A stretch of 64,000 nucleotides of DNA from RGIG8748 sp045606045 (GTDB lineage Bacteria; Bacillota; Clostridia; UMGS1810): assembly GCA_045606045.1 (NCBI GenBank), contig JAZURE010000032.1:26712-90711 (forward strand), given 5' to 3'. Numbering within the stretch: position 1 is the first letter of the stretch; each line of letters starts with the position of its first letter. A model generated the notes under the pieces. That model saw nothing but the letters and a program-made list of their open reading frames with translations. It did no database searches and was not told the origin of the DNA. Below, piece by piece: positions 40,142 to 48,746 of the stretch. Both the position numbers and the translations under genes were made by a program.

Positions 40142-40393
40142 TTACTGCGCCGCTGCGGTCTTTCGGTGCCCTCGGCGTTTGATACTGTCTTGTACGGTCT
40201 TTTGTGCAATGTCCGCACTATAACCGTTGCGCCCGTTGTTGTCGAGCTCGCCCGTACTGCCTCTCGTCATTTCTCTATAAATGGTCGCAAGATGTACTCC
40301 GAGCTTGGAGGCAATTTCTACGAGGCTTGTATTTGCTGTATAAAGAGCCTCAATACTCTTTCTATCCTCAAATGTGAGGTATCGGCAAGTCAT
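40142..40393 (-). CDS. IS30-type HTH protein without catalytic domain
   Basis: 83 aa. LTFEDRKSIEALY...LGVHLATIYREMTRG lines up with the first ~80 residues of the phage transposase (LTFTDRLKIEAWQ...LGVHISTIYRELKRG). It lacks the DDE core. A truncated IS30 DNA-binding domain at the opposite end of the prophage could compete with the transposase for its sites, i.e. act as repressor of excision. Inference. Confidence 0.75.
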   Translation of the reverse strand: MTCRYLTFEDRKSIEALYTANTSLVEIASKLGVHLATIYREMTRGSTGELDNNGRNGYSADIAQKTVQDSIKRRGHRKTAAAQ

Positions 40394-40431
40394 ACGCGCT
40401 TAACTCCTTTCTTTTTATCTTTGGAGAGAGT

Positions 40432-40461
40432 AAGGAGCGGAGGACGCGCCCTCCGCTCCTT
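40432..40461. other. Strong GC hairpin at the prophage right end
   Basis: Perfect 12-bp stem AAGGAGCGGAGG / CCTCCGCTCCTT with a 6-nt loop. No T run on either side, so not a standard terminator; it may be an attenuator or a DNA structure beside the HTH gene. Confidence 0.5.
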
Positions 40462-40466
40462 ATTCC

Positions 40467-40491
40467 CTTATGCTAAAATCTCACAACGCGC
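40467..40491. repeat. 25-bp imperfect repeat of 34249-34273
   Basis: 21 of 25 bases equal (core CTAAAA-CTCA-AACGCGC). Both copies lie in non-coding DNA upstream of a leftward transcription unit. Possible operator or origin element. Confidence 0.5.
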
Positions 40492-40550
40492 TCGAGTCGC
40501 ACCTCTGCGGAGCTCTATCCTCGTTATGAGCAAAAGCCATAAAAAAATAA

Positions 40551-40579
40551 GTGCGTTAGGTCTAAAAAACCTTTCGCAC
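40551..40579 (-). terminator. Hairpin with T run on minus strand
   Basis: GTGCG ... CGCAC with inner AGGT / ACCT arms; on the minus strand followed by TTATTTTTTT. It would stop transcription entering the prophage leftward from the chromosome. Confidence 0.55.
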
Positions 40580-40596
40580 TTATTATAAAACTTTAT

Positions 40597-40612
40597 AGAT
40601 ACAAGTATTTTA
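40597..40612. repeat. Right prophage boundary repeat (attR candidate)
   Basis: AGATACAAGTATTTTA, same 16 bp as 7736-7751. Host sequence with the thrC promoter begins 10 bp further right. Confidence 0.8.
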
Positions 40613-40622
40613 GCCAAAAGAC

Positions 40623-40651
40623 TTTACTTTTTTCGTAAAATGTATTACAAT
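40623..40651 (+). promoter_or_regulatory. Promoter of thrC
   Basis: TTTACT (40623-40628), 17-bp spacer, TACAAT (40646-40651), about 40 bp before the thrC ATG. It survives the prophage insertion by 10 bp. Confidence 0.65.
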
Positions 40652-40691
40652 ATACTCTATACATGAATTTTTAAACTCGGAGGTTACATAG

Positions 40692-42185
40692 ATGCAATAT
40701 CAGAGCACCAGAAACAGTAATTTTAAGATATCTTCTGCACAGGCAATTAAGAAAGGTATCTCGGAGGAGGGAGGTCTTTTTGTCCCCGAAACAGTACCCC
40801 AGGTTAGTGTAGAGGAAATATCTCAGCTTTCACAGCTGAAATATATAGACAGAGCAAAGAATATTCTTTCAAGGTTTCTTACAGATTACACTGATGAGGA
40901 GATATCCGAATGCTGCACCAAGGCATACAGCGAAGAAAAATTCGGCTCTTGTGATACTGCACCTGTGGTTAAATTAAGCGATACCATGCACATACTTGAG
41001 CTTTGGCACGGACCCACATGTGCATTCAAGGATATGGCTCTTCAGATACTTCCTCATCTTCTTACAAAGGCTGTAAAAAAGACGGGCGAAAACAATACCA
41101 TTGCCATACTTGTAGCTACATCAGGCGATACAGGTAAAGCAGCGCTTGAAGGCTTTAAGGATGTAGACGGCACTGTAATACAGGTGTACTATCCCAAGCA
41201 GGGTGTGTCCGAAATACAGAAGCTTCAGATGGTTACTCAGGAGGGCGCAAATGTGTCTGTGGTTGCGGTTGAAGGTAACTTTGACGATGCGCAGACAGGT
41301 GTTAAGAAGATTTTTACCGACGAAGCATACAAAGGTGAACTTGCCAAAAAGAATTATTCGCTTTCCAGCGCAAATTCTATCAACTGGGGACGCCTTGTTC
41401 CGCAGATTGTGTATTATTTCAGCGCATATGCTGATTTGCTTAAAAACGGCGATATTTCCCTTGGCGAAAAGATAAATATATGTGTTCCCACAGGTAATTT
41501 CGGAAACATACTTGCCGCTTATTATGCTAAAATAATGGGTCTTCCCGTAAATAAACTCATATGTGCTTCCAACAAAAACAGCGTTCTTACGGAATTTATT
41601 GAAAACGGCACTTACAGCAGAAACAGAGATTTTTATACAACAATTTCGCCGTCAATGGACATAATAATATCATCAAATCTGGAAAGACTTCTCTATCTTA
41701 TGTCAGGCATGGATGACAAACTCATTACAAGCTACATGAATTCACTTGCCGAAAAGGGTGAGTACTCTGTAAACGACGATATATTCTCGCAGATTAAAGA
41801 GTCTTTTGCGGCAGGCTGCTGCGATGATACAATGACCAAGGATACCATAAAGAAGATAAAGGATGAATATAATTATACTGCAGATACACATACTGCAGTA
41901 GGCATCAAGGTTTATGAGGATTATGTCAAGAAAACGGGCGACTGCACAAAAACGGTAATAGCATCAACTGCTAATCCGTATAAATTCAATAAGAGTGTTC
42001 TTGAAGCACTTTCAACAGAAAATCTTGAAGCATACGATGAATTTGAGCTTCTCGATAAACTTTCAAAAATAAGCGGTATCAAGATTCCCGATTCTTTAAG
42101 TAAATTAAAAGAAAAGGAAATTCGTTTTACAGCTTCTTGCAATAAAAACGATATGAAAACCACAGTTTCTGACTTTTTAAAATAA
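40692..42185 (+). CDS. thrC: Threonine synthase
   Basis: Converts O-phosphohomoserine to threonine with PLP. 497 aa, long form. N-terminal MQYQSTRNSN, PLP-lysine site GPTCAFKDMALQ (Lys about 110), and SGDTGKAALEGF phosphate-binding motif. First host gene right of the prophage. No T-box or riboswitch in the short leader. Confidence 0.95.
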   Translation: MQYQSTRNSNFKISSAQAIKKGISEEGGLFVPETVPQVSVEEISQLSQLKYIDRAKNILSRFLTDYTDEEISECCTKAYSEEKFGSCDTAPVVKLSDTMHILELWHGPTCAFKDMALQILPHLLTKAVKKTGENNTIAILVATSGDTGKAALEGFKDVDGTVIQVYYPKQGVSEIQKLQMVTQEGANVSVVAVEGNFDDAQTGVKKIFTDEAYKGELAKKNYSLSSANSINWGRLVPQIVYYFSAYADLLKNGDISLGEKINICVPTGNFGNILAAYYAKIMGLPVNKLICASNKNSVLTEFIENGTYSRNRDFYTTISPSMDIIISSNLERLLYLMSGMDDKLITSYMNSLAEKGEYSVNDDIFSQIKESFAAGCCDDTMTKDTIKKIKDEYNYTADTHTAVGIKVYEDYVKKTGDCTKTVIASTANPYKFNKSVLEALSTENLEAYDEFELLDKLSKISGIKIPDSLSKLKEKEIRFTASCNKNDMKTTVSDFLK

Positions 42186-42210
42186 TACAAAAAATCTTGG
42201 GGGTTTTTCT

Positions 42211-42891
42211 GTGAAGAAGAGCTATGGTGTAGTAATTGCCGCCGGAGGAAGCGGCACAAGATTCGGTACCGATATTCCAAAGCAGTTTGTTGAAATTTCG
42301 GGTATACCTGTAATTGCACACACTATTTTACCGTTTCAAAACTGCAAGGAAATAAAAAAGATTGTTATAGTTGCTCATAAGGATTATCTTGTCTTTTGCA
42401 GCGATATACAAAAGCGCTTTGGTTTTAGCAAAGTATCTTCCATAATTGAGGGCGGTGCTACCAGACAGGCGAGCGTTTTTAAAGGAATTAAGGCTCTTGA
42501 TACCGACTATGTGCTTATTCACGATGCAGCAAGACCTGTTATCTCAGAGGAAAAGATATCCATGTGCTGTGAGGAGGTTGCCAAATCAGGCTCATGTGCT
42601 CTCGGAATTCCGAGTGTAGATACCATAAAGGTGTCGCTTGACGGAGAATATATTTCATCCACACCGGACAGAAGTACCTTGTGGCAGATACAGACACCGC
42701 AGTGCTTTGAAAGAGATTTTATACTAAAGTGTCATAGAAGAGCCGCATATGACGGATTTGAGGGCACAGATGATTGCATGCTTGCAGAGATGGCAGGCGC
42801 AAAGGTTAAGCTTATACAAGGCGACAGGACAAATATCAAAATCACAGATTATGCCGACCTTGCGCTTGCGGAGGTGCTATTAAATGATTAG
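42211..42891 (+). CDS. ispD: 2-C-methyl-D-erythritol 4-phosphate cytidylyltransferase
   Basis: Third step of the MEP isoprenoid pathway (CTP + MEP). 226 aa with a GTG start after GGGGGT. Nucleotide-binding AAGGSGTRFGTDIPKQF and HDAARP motifs. Overlaps ispF by 8 bp, as often seen in Firmicutes. Confidence 0.95.
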   Translation: MKKSYGVVIAAGGSGTRFGTDIPKQFVEISGIPVIAHTILPFQNCKEIKKIVIVAHKDYLVFCSDIQKRFGFSKVSSIIEGGATRQASVFKGIKALDTDYVLIHDAARPVISEEKISMCCEEVAKSGSCALGIPSVDTIKVSLDGEYISSTPDRSTLWQIQTPQCFERDFILKCHRRAAYDGFEGTDDCMLAEMAGAKVKLIQGDRTNIKITDYADLALAEVLLND

Positions 42892-43363
42892 AATAGGTAC
42901 AGGATACGATGTACACAGACTTGCAGAGGGCAGAAAGCTTATCCTTGGCGGTGTAGAGATTGAATACGAATTGGGACTTTTGGGGCATTCAGATGCCGAT
43001 GTGCTCGTTCACGCAATTATGGATGCACTTCTTGGCGCTGCGGCACTTGGCGACATAGGAAAGCTTTTTCCCGATTCCGATGCATCATACAAAAATGCGG
43101 ACAGTATCAAACTGCTTCAGAAAGTAAAAGAAGTCCTTGATTCACACTCGTATTCAGTTGTAAATGTTGATTCAACTGTCGTGGCGCAAAGCCCGAAACT
43201 TTCCCCGTACATCGATGAGATGCGAAAAAACATAGCGCACTCTCTCGGAATAGATACAGACAGCGTAAGTGTTAAAGCGACTACTACCGAAAAGCTTGGA
43301 TTTGAAGGACAAGGACTCGGTATTTCATCACAAGCTGTATGCTTGATTACAAAAGGAGAATGA
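42884..43363 (+). CDS. ispF: 2-C-methyl-D-erythritol 2,4-cyclodiphosphate synthase
   Basis: Cyclises CDP-ME phosphate in the MEP pathway. 159 aa. Metal ligands in GYDVHRL and GHSDADVL; trimer-type C-terminus TTTEKLGFEGQGLGISS. Confidence 0.96.
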   Translation: MIRIGTGYDVHRLAEGRKLILGGVEIEYELGLLGHSDADVLVHAIMDALLGAAALGDIGKLFPDSDASYKNADSIKLLQKVKEVLDSHSYSVVNVDSTVVAQSPKLSPYIDEMRKNIAHSLGIDTDSVSVKATTTEKLGFEGQGLGISSQAVCLITKGE

Positions 43364-43365
43364 TT

Positions 43366-45036
43366 ATGCTGACAGATATTCAAATTGCACAAAACGCAAA
43401 GCCCCAACACATCGGAAACATTGCCAAGGGTCTTGGTCTTACAGAGGACCACATCGATTACTATGGCAAGTACAAAGCAAAAATCAATCTTGAGGTTATG
43501 GATGAATTAAAAGACAAGGAAGACGGAAAACTCATCCTTGTTACTGCCATAAATCCCACACCCGCAGGCGAGGGTAAGACTACTATCACCGTAGGTCTGG
43601 GGCAAGCTATGAACAAAATCGGCAAGAAAGCCGTTATTGCCTTAAGAGAGCCATCGTTGGGACCTGTAATGGGTGTTAAGGGCGGTGCTGCAGGCGGCGG
43701 ATATTCTCAGGTTGTTCCCATGGAGGATATAAATCTTCACTTTACAGGAGATATGCATGCCATAACTGCTGCAAATAATCTTCTTGCGGCACTTTTGGAC
43801 AACCATATCAAGCAGGGCAATGAACTTGGAATTGACCCTACAAACATTGTTTTCAAGCGCGTTATGGATATGAATGACAGAAGCCTCCGAAATATAGTTG
43901 TAGGTCTTGGAGGAAAGCTTAACGGGACACCCAGAGAAGACGGCTTTATGATAACCGTTGCTTCCGAAATCATGGCGATACTCTGTCTTGCATCAGATTT
44001 GCAGGACCTCAAAAACCGCTTTGCAAAAATTATAGTTGCCTACACATATTCAGGTAAGCCTGTTACTGCACATGACCTTAATGCAGAGGGTGCCATGACA
44101 CTTCTTATGAAGGATGCAATTAAGCCAAACCTTGTGCAGACACTTGAAGCTACACCATGCCTTATGCATGGCGGACCTTTTGCCAACATCGCTCATGGCT
44201 GTAACAGCCTTATTGCTACCAAAATGGCATTAAAGCTTGCAGACTATACCATTACAGAGGCAGGCTTCGGTGCTGACCTCGGTGCAGAAAAGTTCCTTGA
44301 CATTAAGTGCCGTTTCGGCGGTCTTAAGCCCGATGCAGTTGTAATTGTGGCAACTATTCGTGCGCTCAAATACAATGGCGGCGTAAAGAAGGATATGCTG
44401 AAAGATGAAAACCTTGAAGCACTCGAAAAGGGTATCGTAAATCTTAAAAGGCACATAGATAATATGCGCTCATACGGTGTAAGTGTAGTTGTAGCGGTAA
44501 ATGCTTTCATAACCGATACCGATGCCGAAAAGCAGTATGTAATTGATTATTGCAACAAGATAGGCGTTAAGTGCGCAATGGCAGAGGTTTTTGCCAAAGG
44601 CGGCGAAGGCGGCGTTGAACTTGCAAAGGCTGTTTGCGAAACCATAGATAACGAAAAGTCAAACTATGCACCCTTGTACGATACAGACCTTTCCATAAAG
44701 GATAAGATAAATGCCGTTGCTACCAAAATATATGGTGCTTCGGGCGTTATATATACAAAAAAAGCAGAAAAGAAAATAAAACAGCTCGAGGATATGGGAC
44801 TCGATAAGATACCCGTATGTATGGCAAAAACCCAGTATTCTTTGTCGGATGACCCTGCACTTCTGGGTGCACCTACAGGCTTTGATATTACCGTAAGAGA
44901 TGTTAATATTTCAAACGGTGCAGGCTTTGTTGTATGTCTCACAGGCGATATAATGACAATGCCCGGTCTTCCCAAGGTACCTGCCGCAAACAATATTGAT
45001 ATCACAGAAGACGGAGAAATAGTCGGTCTGTTTTAA
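43366..45036 (+). CDS. fhs: Formate-tetrahydrofolate ligase
   Basis: Makes 10-formyl-THF from formate, ATP and THF. 556 aa. ATP-binding TPAGEGKTTITVGL (about 65), EPSLGPVMGVKGGAAGGGYSQ. Start placed at ATG 43366 with AGGAG 8 bp upstream; an upstream in-frame ATG lies inside ispF. With pyruvate formate-lyase in the same window it can recycle formate into one-carbon units. Confidence 0.95.
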   Translation: MLTDIQIAQNAKPQHIGNIAKGLGLTEDHIDYYGKYKAKINLEVMDELKDKEDGKLILVTAINPTPAGEGKTTITVGLGQAMNKIGKKAVIALREPSLGPVMGVKGGAAGGGYSQVVPMEDINLHFTGDMHAITAANNLLAALLDNHIKQGNELGIDPTNIVFKRVMDMNDRSLRNIVVGLGGKLNGTPREDGFMITVASEIMAILCLASDLQDLKNRFAKIIVAYTYSGKPVTAHDLNAEGAMTLLMKDAIKPNLVQTLEATPCLMHGGPFANIAHGCNSLIATKMALKLADYTITEAGFGADLGAEKFLDIKCRFGGLKPDAVVIVATIRALKYNGGVKKDMLKDENLEALEKGIVNLKRHIDNMRSYGVSVVVAVNAFITDTDAEKQYVIDYCNKIGVKCAMAEVFAKGGEGGVELAKAVCETIDNEKSNYAPLYDTDLSIKDKINAVATKIYGASGVIYTKKAEKKIKQLEDMGLDKIPVCMAKTQYSLSDDPALLGAPTGFDITVRDVNISNGAGFVVCLTGDIMTMPGLPKVPAANNIDITEDGEIVGLF

Positions 45037-45047
45037 TTGGAGGATAC

Positions 45048-45473
45048 ATGGAATATATTTCTCACACTGCAGAAGATACAGAAAACATAGCATATGAATT
45101 TGCAAAGACTTTGAAAGGCGGAGAGATTATAACTCTCGACGGGGATTTAGGTGCAGGCAAAACTGCCTTTACCCGAGGCCTTGCGCGCGGACTTGGTATA
45201 ACCGATACTGTTTCCAGTCCTACATTTACTATAGTAAATGAATACAGAAACGGCAAAATCCCTCTTTTCCATTTCGATGTATACCGTGTAGAAACTTCGG
45301 ATGAAATGTATGATATAGGCTGGGAGGACTACCTTGTTCAAGGGGCAGTCATTGTAGTTGAGTGGGCAAAAAATATTCCTGATTTATTTGATAATAGCTG
45401 TATTTTCATAGACATTGTAAAAGACCTTGGCATTTCCGAGGATTACAGAAAAATCACAGTAAAAGGAGCATAA
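45048..45473 (+). CDS. tsaE: tRNA threonylcarbamoyladenosine biosynthesis protein TsaE
   Basis: ATPase that supports the TsaD/TsaB complex making t6A37 in tRNA. 141 aa. Walker A GDLGAGKTAFTRGLARGLG; TFTIVNEY and FDVYRVE motifs. Followed by tsaB 5 bp later. Confidence 0.95.
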   Translation: MEYISHTAEDTENIAYEFAKTLKGGEIITLDGDLGAGKTAFTRGLARGLGITDTVSSPTFTIVNEYRNGKIPLFHFDVYRVETSDEMYDIGWEDYLVQGAVIVVEWAKNIPDLFDNSCIFIDIVKDLGISEDYRKITVKGA

Positions 45474-45477
45474 AGCA

Positions 45478-46176
45478 ATGTACATTTTTGCTATGGATAC
45501 TTCCTCGGTTACTGCTACTGTAGCAGTTATTACAGAAGAAAAACTTTTGGGAGAATATTCTGTTTCAAACAGACTTACTCATTCAAGGACAATTCTTCCC
45601 ATGGCGGATGAACTTCTTAAGAATCTCGAGCTTGAGCTTAAGGATATAGATGTATTTTCGGTTTGTACAGGACCAGGCTCATTTACTGGCTTAAGGATTG
45701 GAATGGCTACTGTCAAAACCATGGCACAGGCACTTTCCAAACCGATTATAGGTGTTTCTTCACTTGATGCTTTAGGATTAAGTTTTTATACTGCAGACGA
45801 TACTGTTGTATGTCCTATAGTGGATGCAAGGCGTGACGAGGTGTACAATGCTTTGTATTCCTGCGGCAAAAAGATTTGCGAAGACAGAGCGCTTAATATT
45901 GATTCCCTGCTTAGTGAACTTCGCGGCAAAAAGGTTATCTTTTGCGGTGATGCTGCCATTCTTCACAAGGATAAGATAGAGGGCACTTCAGGAGAAAACT
46001 GGCAGATAGCACCGCAGCACCTTATATTGCCAAAGGCATCTTCTGCGGCATATGCTGCACTTAAAAGGACAGAGGAAAATTCATTCGATGACCCTTGTAC
46101 ATTAAACCCTGTATATTTGCGTAAATCACAGGCAGAACGGGAATTGGAAGAAAGAATTAACGGAGGTAACAAATGA
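45478..46176 (+). CDS. tsaB: TsaB, t6A complex subunit
   Basis: 232 aa; ASKHA-fold partner of TsaD. Pattern MDTSSVTATVAV and CTGPGSFTGLRIGM are characteristic. tsaD and rimI are not next to it here. Confidence 0.93.
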   Translation: MYIFAMDTSSVTATVAVITEEKLLGEYSVSNRLTHSRTILPMADELLKNLELELKDIDVFSVCTGPGSFTGLRIGMATVKTMAQALSKPIIGVSSLDALGLSFYTADDTVVCPIVDARRDEVYNALYSCGKKICEDRALNIDSLLSELRGKKVIFCGDAAILHKDKIEGTSGENWQIAPQHLILPKASSAAYAALKRTEENSFDDPCTLNPVYLRKSQAERELEERINGGNK

Positions 46177-46610
46177 TGGTAGTTATAGGATCAGATCACG
46201 GCGGTTTTGAATTAAAGAACATATTGGTAAATTTTCTTAAAGAAAAAAATTACGATGTGTTGGATGTAGGTACATATAGCGAAGAGAGCGTGGACTATCC
46301 AGATATAGCCGATGCCCTCTGCGCCAAAATAAACGATGGCACCTGCGAGAGAGGAATTCTCGTGTGCGGTACGGGTATCGGCATGAATATGTGTGCAAAT
46401 AAGCATAAGGGAATAAGAGCCGCACAGTGTCACGATACTTTTAGTGCAAAGATGACAAGACAGCACAATAACGCCAATGTTCTTACCATGGGCGGAAGAG
46501 TTGTTGGAAGCGAACTTGCAAAAGATATTGTTACAGAGTTTCTTACAAATGAATTTTTGGGTGGCCGTCATGAAGCGCGCGTCAATAAAATGATGTCATT
46601 GGAAAAATAA
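46173..46610 (+). CDS. rpiB: Ribose-5-phosphate isomerase B
   Basis: 145 aa. GSDHGGFELKN and CGTGIGMNMCANKHKGIRAA hold the catalytic Cys and phosphate loop. Overlaps tsaB by 4 bp (ATGA). Confidence 0.94.
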   Translation: MMVVIGSDHGGFELKNILVNFLKEKNYDVLDVGTYSEESVDYPDIADALCAKINDGTCERGILVCGTGIGMNMCANKHKGIRAAQCHDTFSAKMTRQHNNANVLTMGGRVVGSELAKDIVTEFLTNEFLGGRHEARVNKMMSLEK

Positions 46611-46626
46611 TTCGGAGTAAATAGAA

Positions 46627-47109
46627 ATGATTGAAGCTATTGAAAATTTTTTGGTGGGCATCAATCCCAGCTTTGGCGTATTTGCGGTGTCTCTTGTTCC
46701 TGTAATTGAATTAAGAGGCGCAATTCCGCTTGGGATAGGGCTTGGATTAAATTGGTTTTGGGTGTATATAATAAGTGTTATTGGCAATCTTTTGCCCGTA
46801 CCTTTTATTATACTTCTTATAAGACCTCTTATAAACTGGCTATTGCACTCAAGGATGTTTCGCAAGGTGGGCTTGTGGCTTGATGAACGCACCCAGAAGA
46901 AAACCGAAGCTATGAACAAATATAAAAAATTAGGTCTCTTTATATTTGTTGCCATACCTTTTCCGGGTACAGGCGCATACACCGGTGCCATGATAGCCGG
47001 TATGCTTAATATGAGACTAAAAGATGCGATACCCACCATTACTTTAGGTGTATTGGTCGCAGGAATTGCGATGCTTATTATTTCATGCGGGGTTAAACTA
47101 CTGTTTTAA
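46627..47109 (+). CDS. Small multidrug export-like membrane protein (COG2426)
   Basis: 160 aa, about four membrane helices. The family pattern VPVIELRGAIPLGIGLGLNWFWVY and PFPGTGAYTGAMIA can be seen. Transport role is the family label; substrate unknown. Confidence 0.8.
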   Translation: MIEAIENFLVGINPSFGVFAVSLVPVIELRGAIPLGIGLGLNWFWVYIISVIGNLLPVPFIILLIRPLINWLLHSRMFRKVGLWLDERTQKKTEAMNKYKKLGLFIFVAIPFPGTGAYTGAMIAGMLNMRLKDAIPTITLGVLVAGIAMLIISCGVKLLF

Positions 47110-47149
47110 AAGCTAACTCTGTATTAACAAAAGAAGGGAATGTGTTTTA

Positions 47150-48331
47150 ATGGAAAGAAAGTTTTTTACATCTGAATCTGTAACCGAAGGTCATCCCGAT
47201 AAAATATGCGATCAGGTTTCCGATGCTGTGCTCGATGCCATATTGGAAAAAGACCCCAATGCCCGTGTTGCCTGCGAAACAGTAGTTACCACAGGACTTG
47301 TTATGATTATGGGTGAAATCACAACAGATTGCTATGTTGATATACCAAAGGTTGCCAGAGATACTATAAGGGAAATAGGATATGACAGAGCTAAATTTGG
47401 TTTTGACTGTCATACCTGCGCTGTGCTTACAAGTATAGATGAGCAATCGGGAGATATTGCACTTGGTGTAGATAAATCCATGGAAGCAAAGAGAAATAAC
47501 ACATCCGACGAGGATAACGGTGCGGGTGACCAGGGCATGATGTTCGGTTATGCGTGCAGAGAAACCGATGAGCTCATGCCTATGCCTATTTCGCTTGCGC
47601 ATAAGCTTTCAAAGAGACTTACCGATGTTCGTAAGGACGGAACACTTAAATATCTGCGCCCCGACGGTAAAACACAGGTTACTGTAGAATATATAGACGG
47701 TAAACCTGCAAGGGTGGACACTGTAGTTGTATCTACACAGCACAGTGAAGAAGCAACTATCGAACAGATTTATAGTGATATGCTCGAATATGTTATAAAG
47801 CCTGTAATTTCTCCCGAACTTTTGGACGAAAATACAAAGTACTATATTAACCCTACAGGTAGATTTGTAATAGGCGGTCCTCAGGGTGACAGTGGTCTTA
47901 CAGGAAGAAAAATCATTGTAGATACCTATGGCGGATATGCACGTCACGGCGGCGGTGCATTCTCGGGCAAAGACCCCACGAAAGTTGACAGAAGCGCTTG
48001 CTACGCAGCAAGATATGTGGCAAAAAATGTGGTTGCAGCAGGACTTGCGGATAAGTGTGAGGTACAGCTCGCTTATGCTATAGGAGTTGCAAAGCCCGTA
48101 TCGGTGCTTGTAGATACCTTTGGTACAAACAAGGTTTCCGAGGAGGCTATTTCGGTTGCTATAGATAAGGTGTTCGATCTGCGCCCCGCATCTATTATAA
48201 AAGAACTCGGTCTTCGCAGACCTATATATAAACAGACTGCTGCATACGGTCATTTTGGCCGTACGGATGTTGAACTTCCGTGGGAAAAGTGCGACAAGGC
48301 AGAAATCTTAAGAGAGAAAGCAGGACTTTAA
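47150..48331 (+). CDS. metK: S-adenosylmethionine synthetase
   Basis: Makes SAM from methionine and ATP. 393 aa. ATP motif ESVTEGHPDKICDQVSD, GAGDQGMMFGYA, and GGGAFSGKDPTKVDRS loop. The leader is only 40 bp, so no SAM riboswitch here. Confidence 0.97.
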   Translation: MERKFFTSESVTEGHPDKICDQVSDAVLDAILEKDPNARVACETVVTTGLVMIMGEITTDCYVDIPKVARDTIREIGYDRAKFGFDCHTCAVLTSIDEQSGDIALGVDKSMEAKRNNTSDEDNGAGDQGMMFGYACRETDELMPMPISLAHKLSKRLTDVRKDGTLKYLRPDGKTQVTVEYIDGKPARVDTVVVSTQHSEEATIEQIYSDMLEYVIKPVISPELLDENTKYYINPTGRFVIGGPQGDSGLTGRKIIVDTYGGYARHGGGAFSGKDPTKVDRSACYAARYVAKNVVAAGLADKCEVQLAYAIGVAKPVSVLVDTFGTNKVSEEAISVAIDKVFDLRPASIIKELGLRRPIYKQTAAYGHFGRTDVELPWEKCDKAEILREKAGL

Positions 48332-48344
48332 TTCACCCATAGGG

Positions 48345-48376
48345 CACCTCTTTGCATATTATGATGCAAAGAGGTG
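48345..48376 (+). terminator. Hairpin after metK that also covers the next ribosome site
   Basis: Perfect 13-bp stem CACCTCTTTGCAT / ATGCAAAGAGGTG, 6-nt loop, then TGTTTGT. The right arm holds GAGGTG, the ribosome site of the 48384 gene, so folding should end transcription or block translation. Confidence 0.65.
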
Positions 48377-48383
48377 TGTTTGT

Positions 48384-48734
48384 ATGTCAGAAGTCATCTT
48401 TAAAACTTTTACAACATTTTTTGTGATTTACGGATTTATAGAGATGCTTTCAAAGATTTTAAACCTTATTAAAGAACGTGAATTTTCAAAAAAAGAGTTG
48501 TATATTTTCATACATGTAAGAAATCAGGAGCACTGTATGGAATATATCATAAGGACTACCATATTCAACTACTTTGTAAAATACGGCGGAAGAACTGTTC
48601 CCAATATTGTGGTGGTAGACAAAGGCTCAGACGACAATACCGAGGAAATATGCAGAAAACTTTGTGAGGATTATGAGTTTTTATATTACACTACAGAAAA
48701 GGAATTTCTCGAATTTAAAAACGAAATCAGCTAA
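48384..48734 (+). CDS. Small membrane-anchored protein, glycosyltransferase-2-like fragment
   Basis: 116 aa. N-terminal hydrophobic helix (FKTFTTFFVIYGFIEML), then a segment VVVDKGSDDNTEEICRKL that resembles the nucleotide-binding half of GT2 enzymes but is too short for a full enzyme. Unknown function, found alone in Clostridia. Confidence 0.6.
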   Translation: MSEVIFKTFTTFFVIYGFIEMLSKILNLIKEREFSKKELYIFIHVRNQEHCMEYIIRTTIFNYFVKYGGRTVPNIVVVDKGSDDNTEEICRKLCEDYEFLYYTTEKEFLEFKNEIS

Positions 48735-48746
48735 AGGGGATGTACA

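Larger units (their letters stand above)
7736..40612. mobile_element. Prophage, siphovirus-type with HK97-fold capsid and a DGR
   Basis: A 32.9-kb block bounded by the 16-bp direct repeat AGATACAAGTATTTTA. It holds terminase, portal, protease, capsid, connectors, tail, lysis and early genes, nearly all leftward. GC content is visibly higher than in the flanking AT-rich host genes, which all read rightward, so it was acquired by transfer. All expected structural genes are open and full length, so it may be functional. Unusual points are the absence of a recognisable integrase and of a cI-type repressor, an HUH replication gene, and a DGR with two targets. Confidence 0.93.

Noticed and set aside
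47110..47149. SAM riboswitch before metK
   Set aside because: Only 40 bp between genes, without paired stems.
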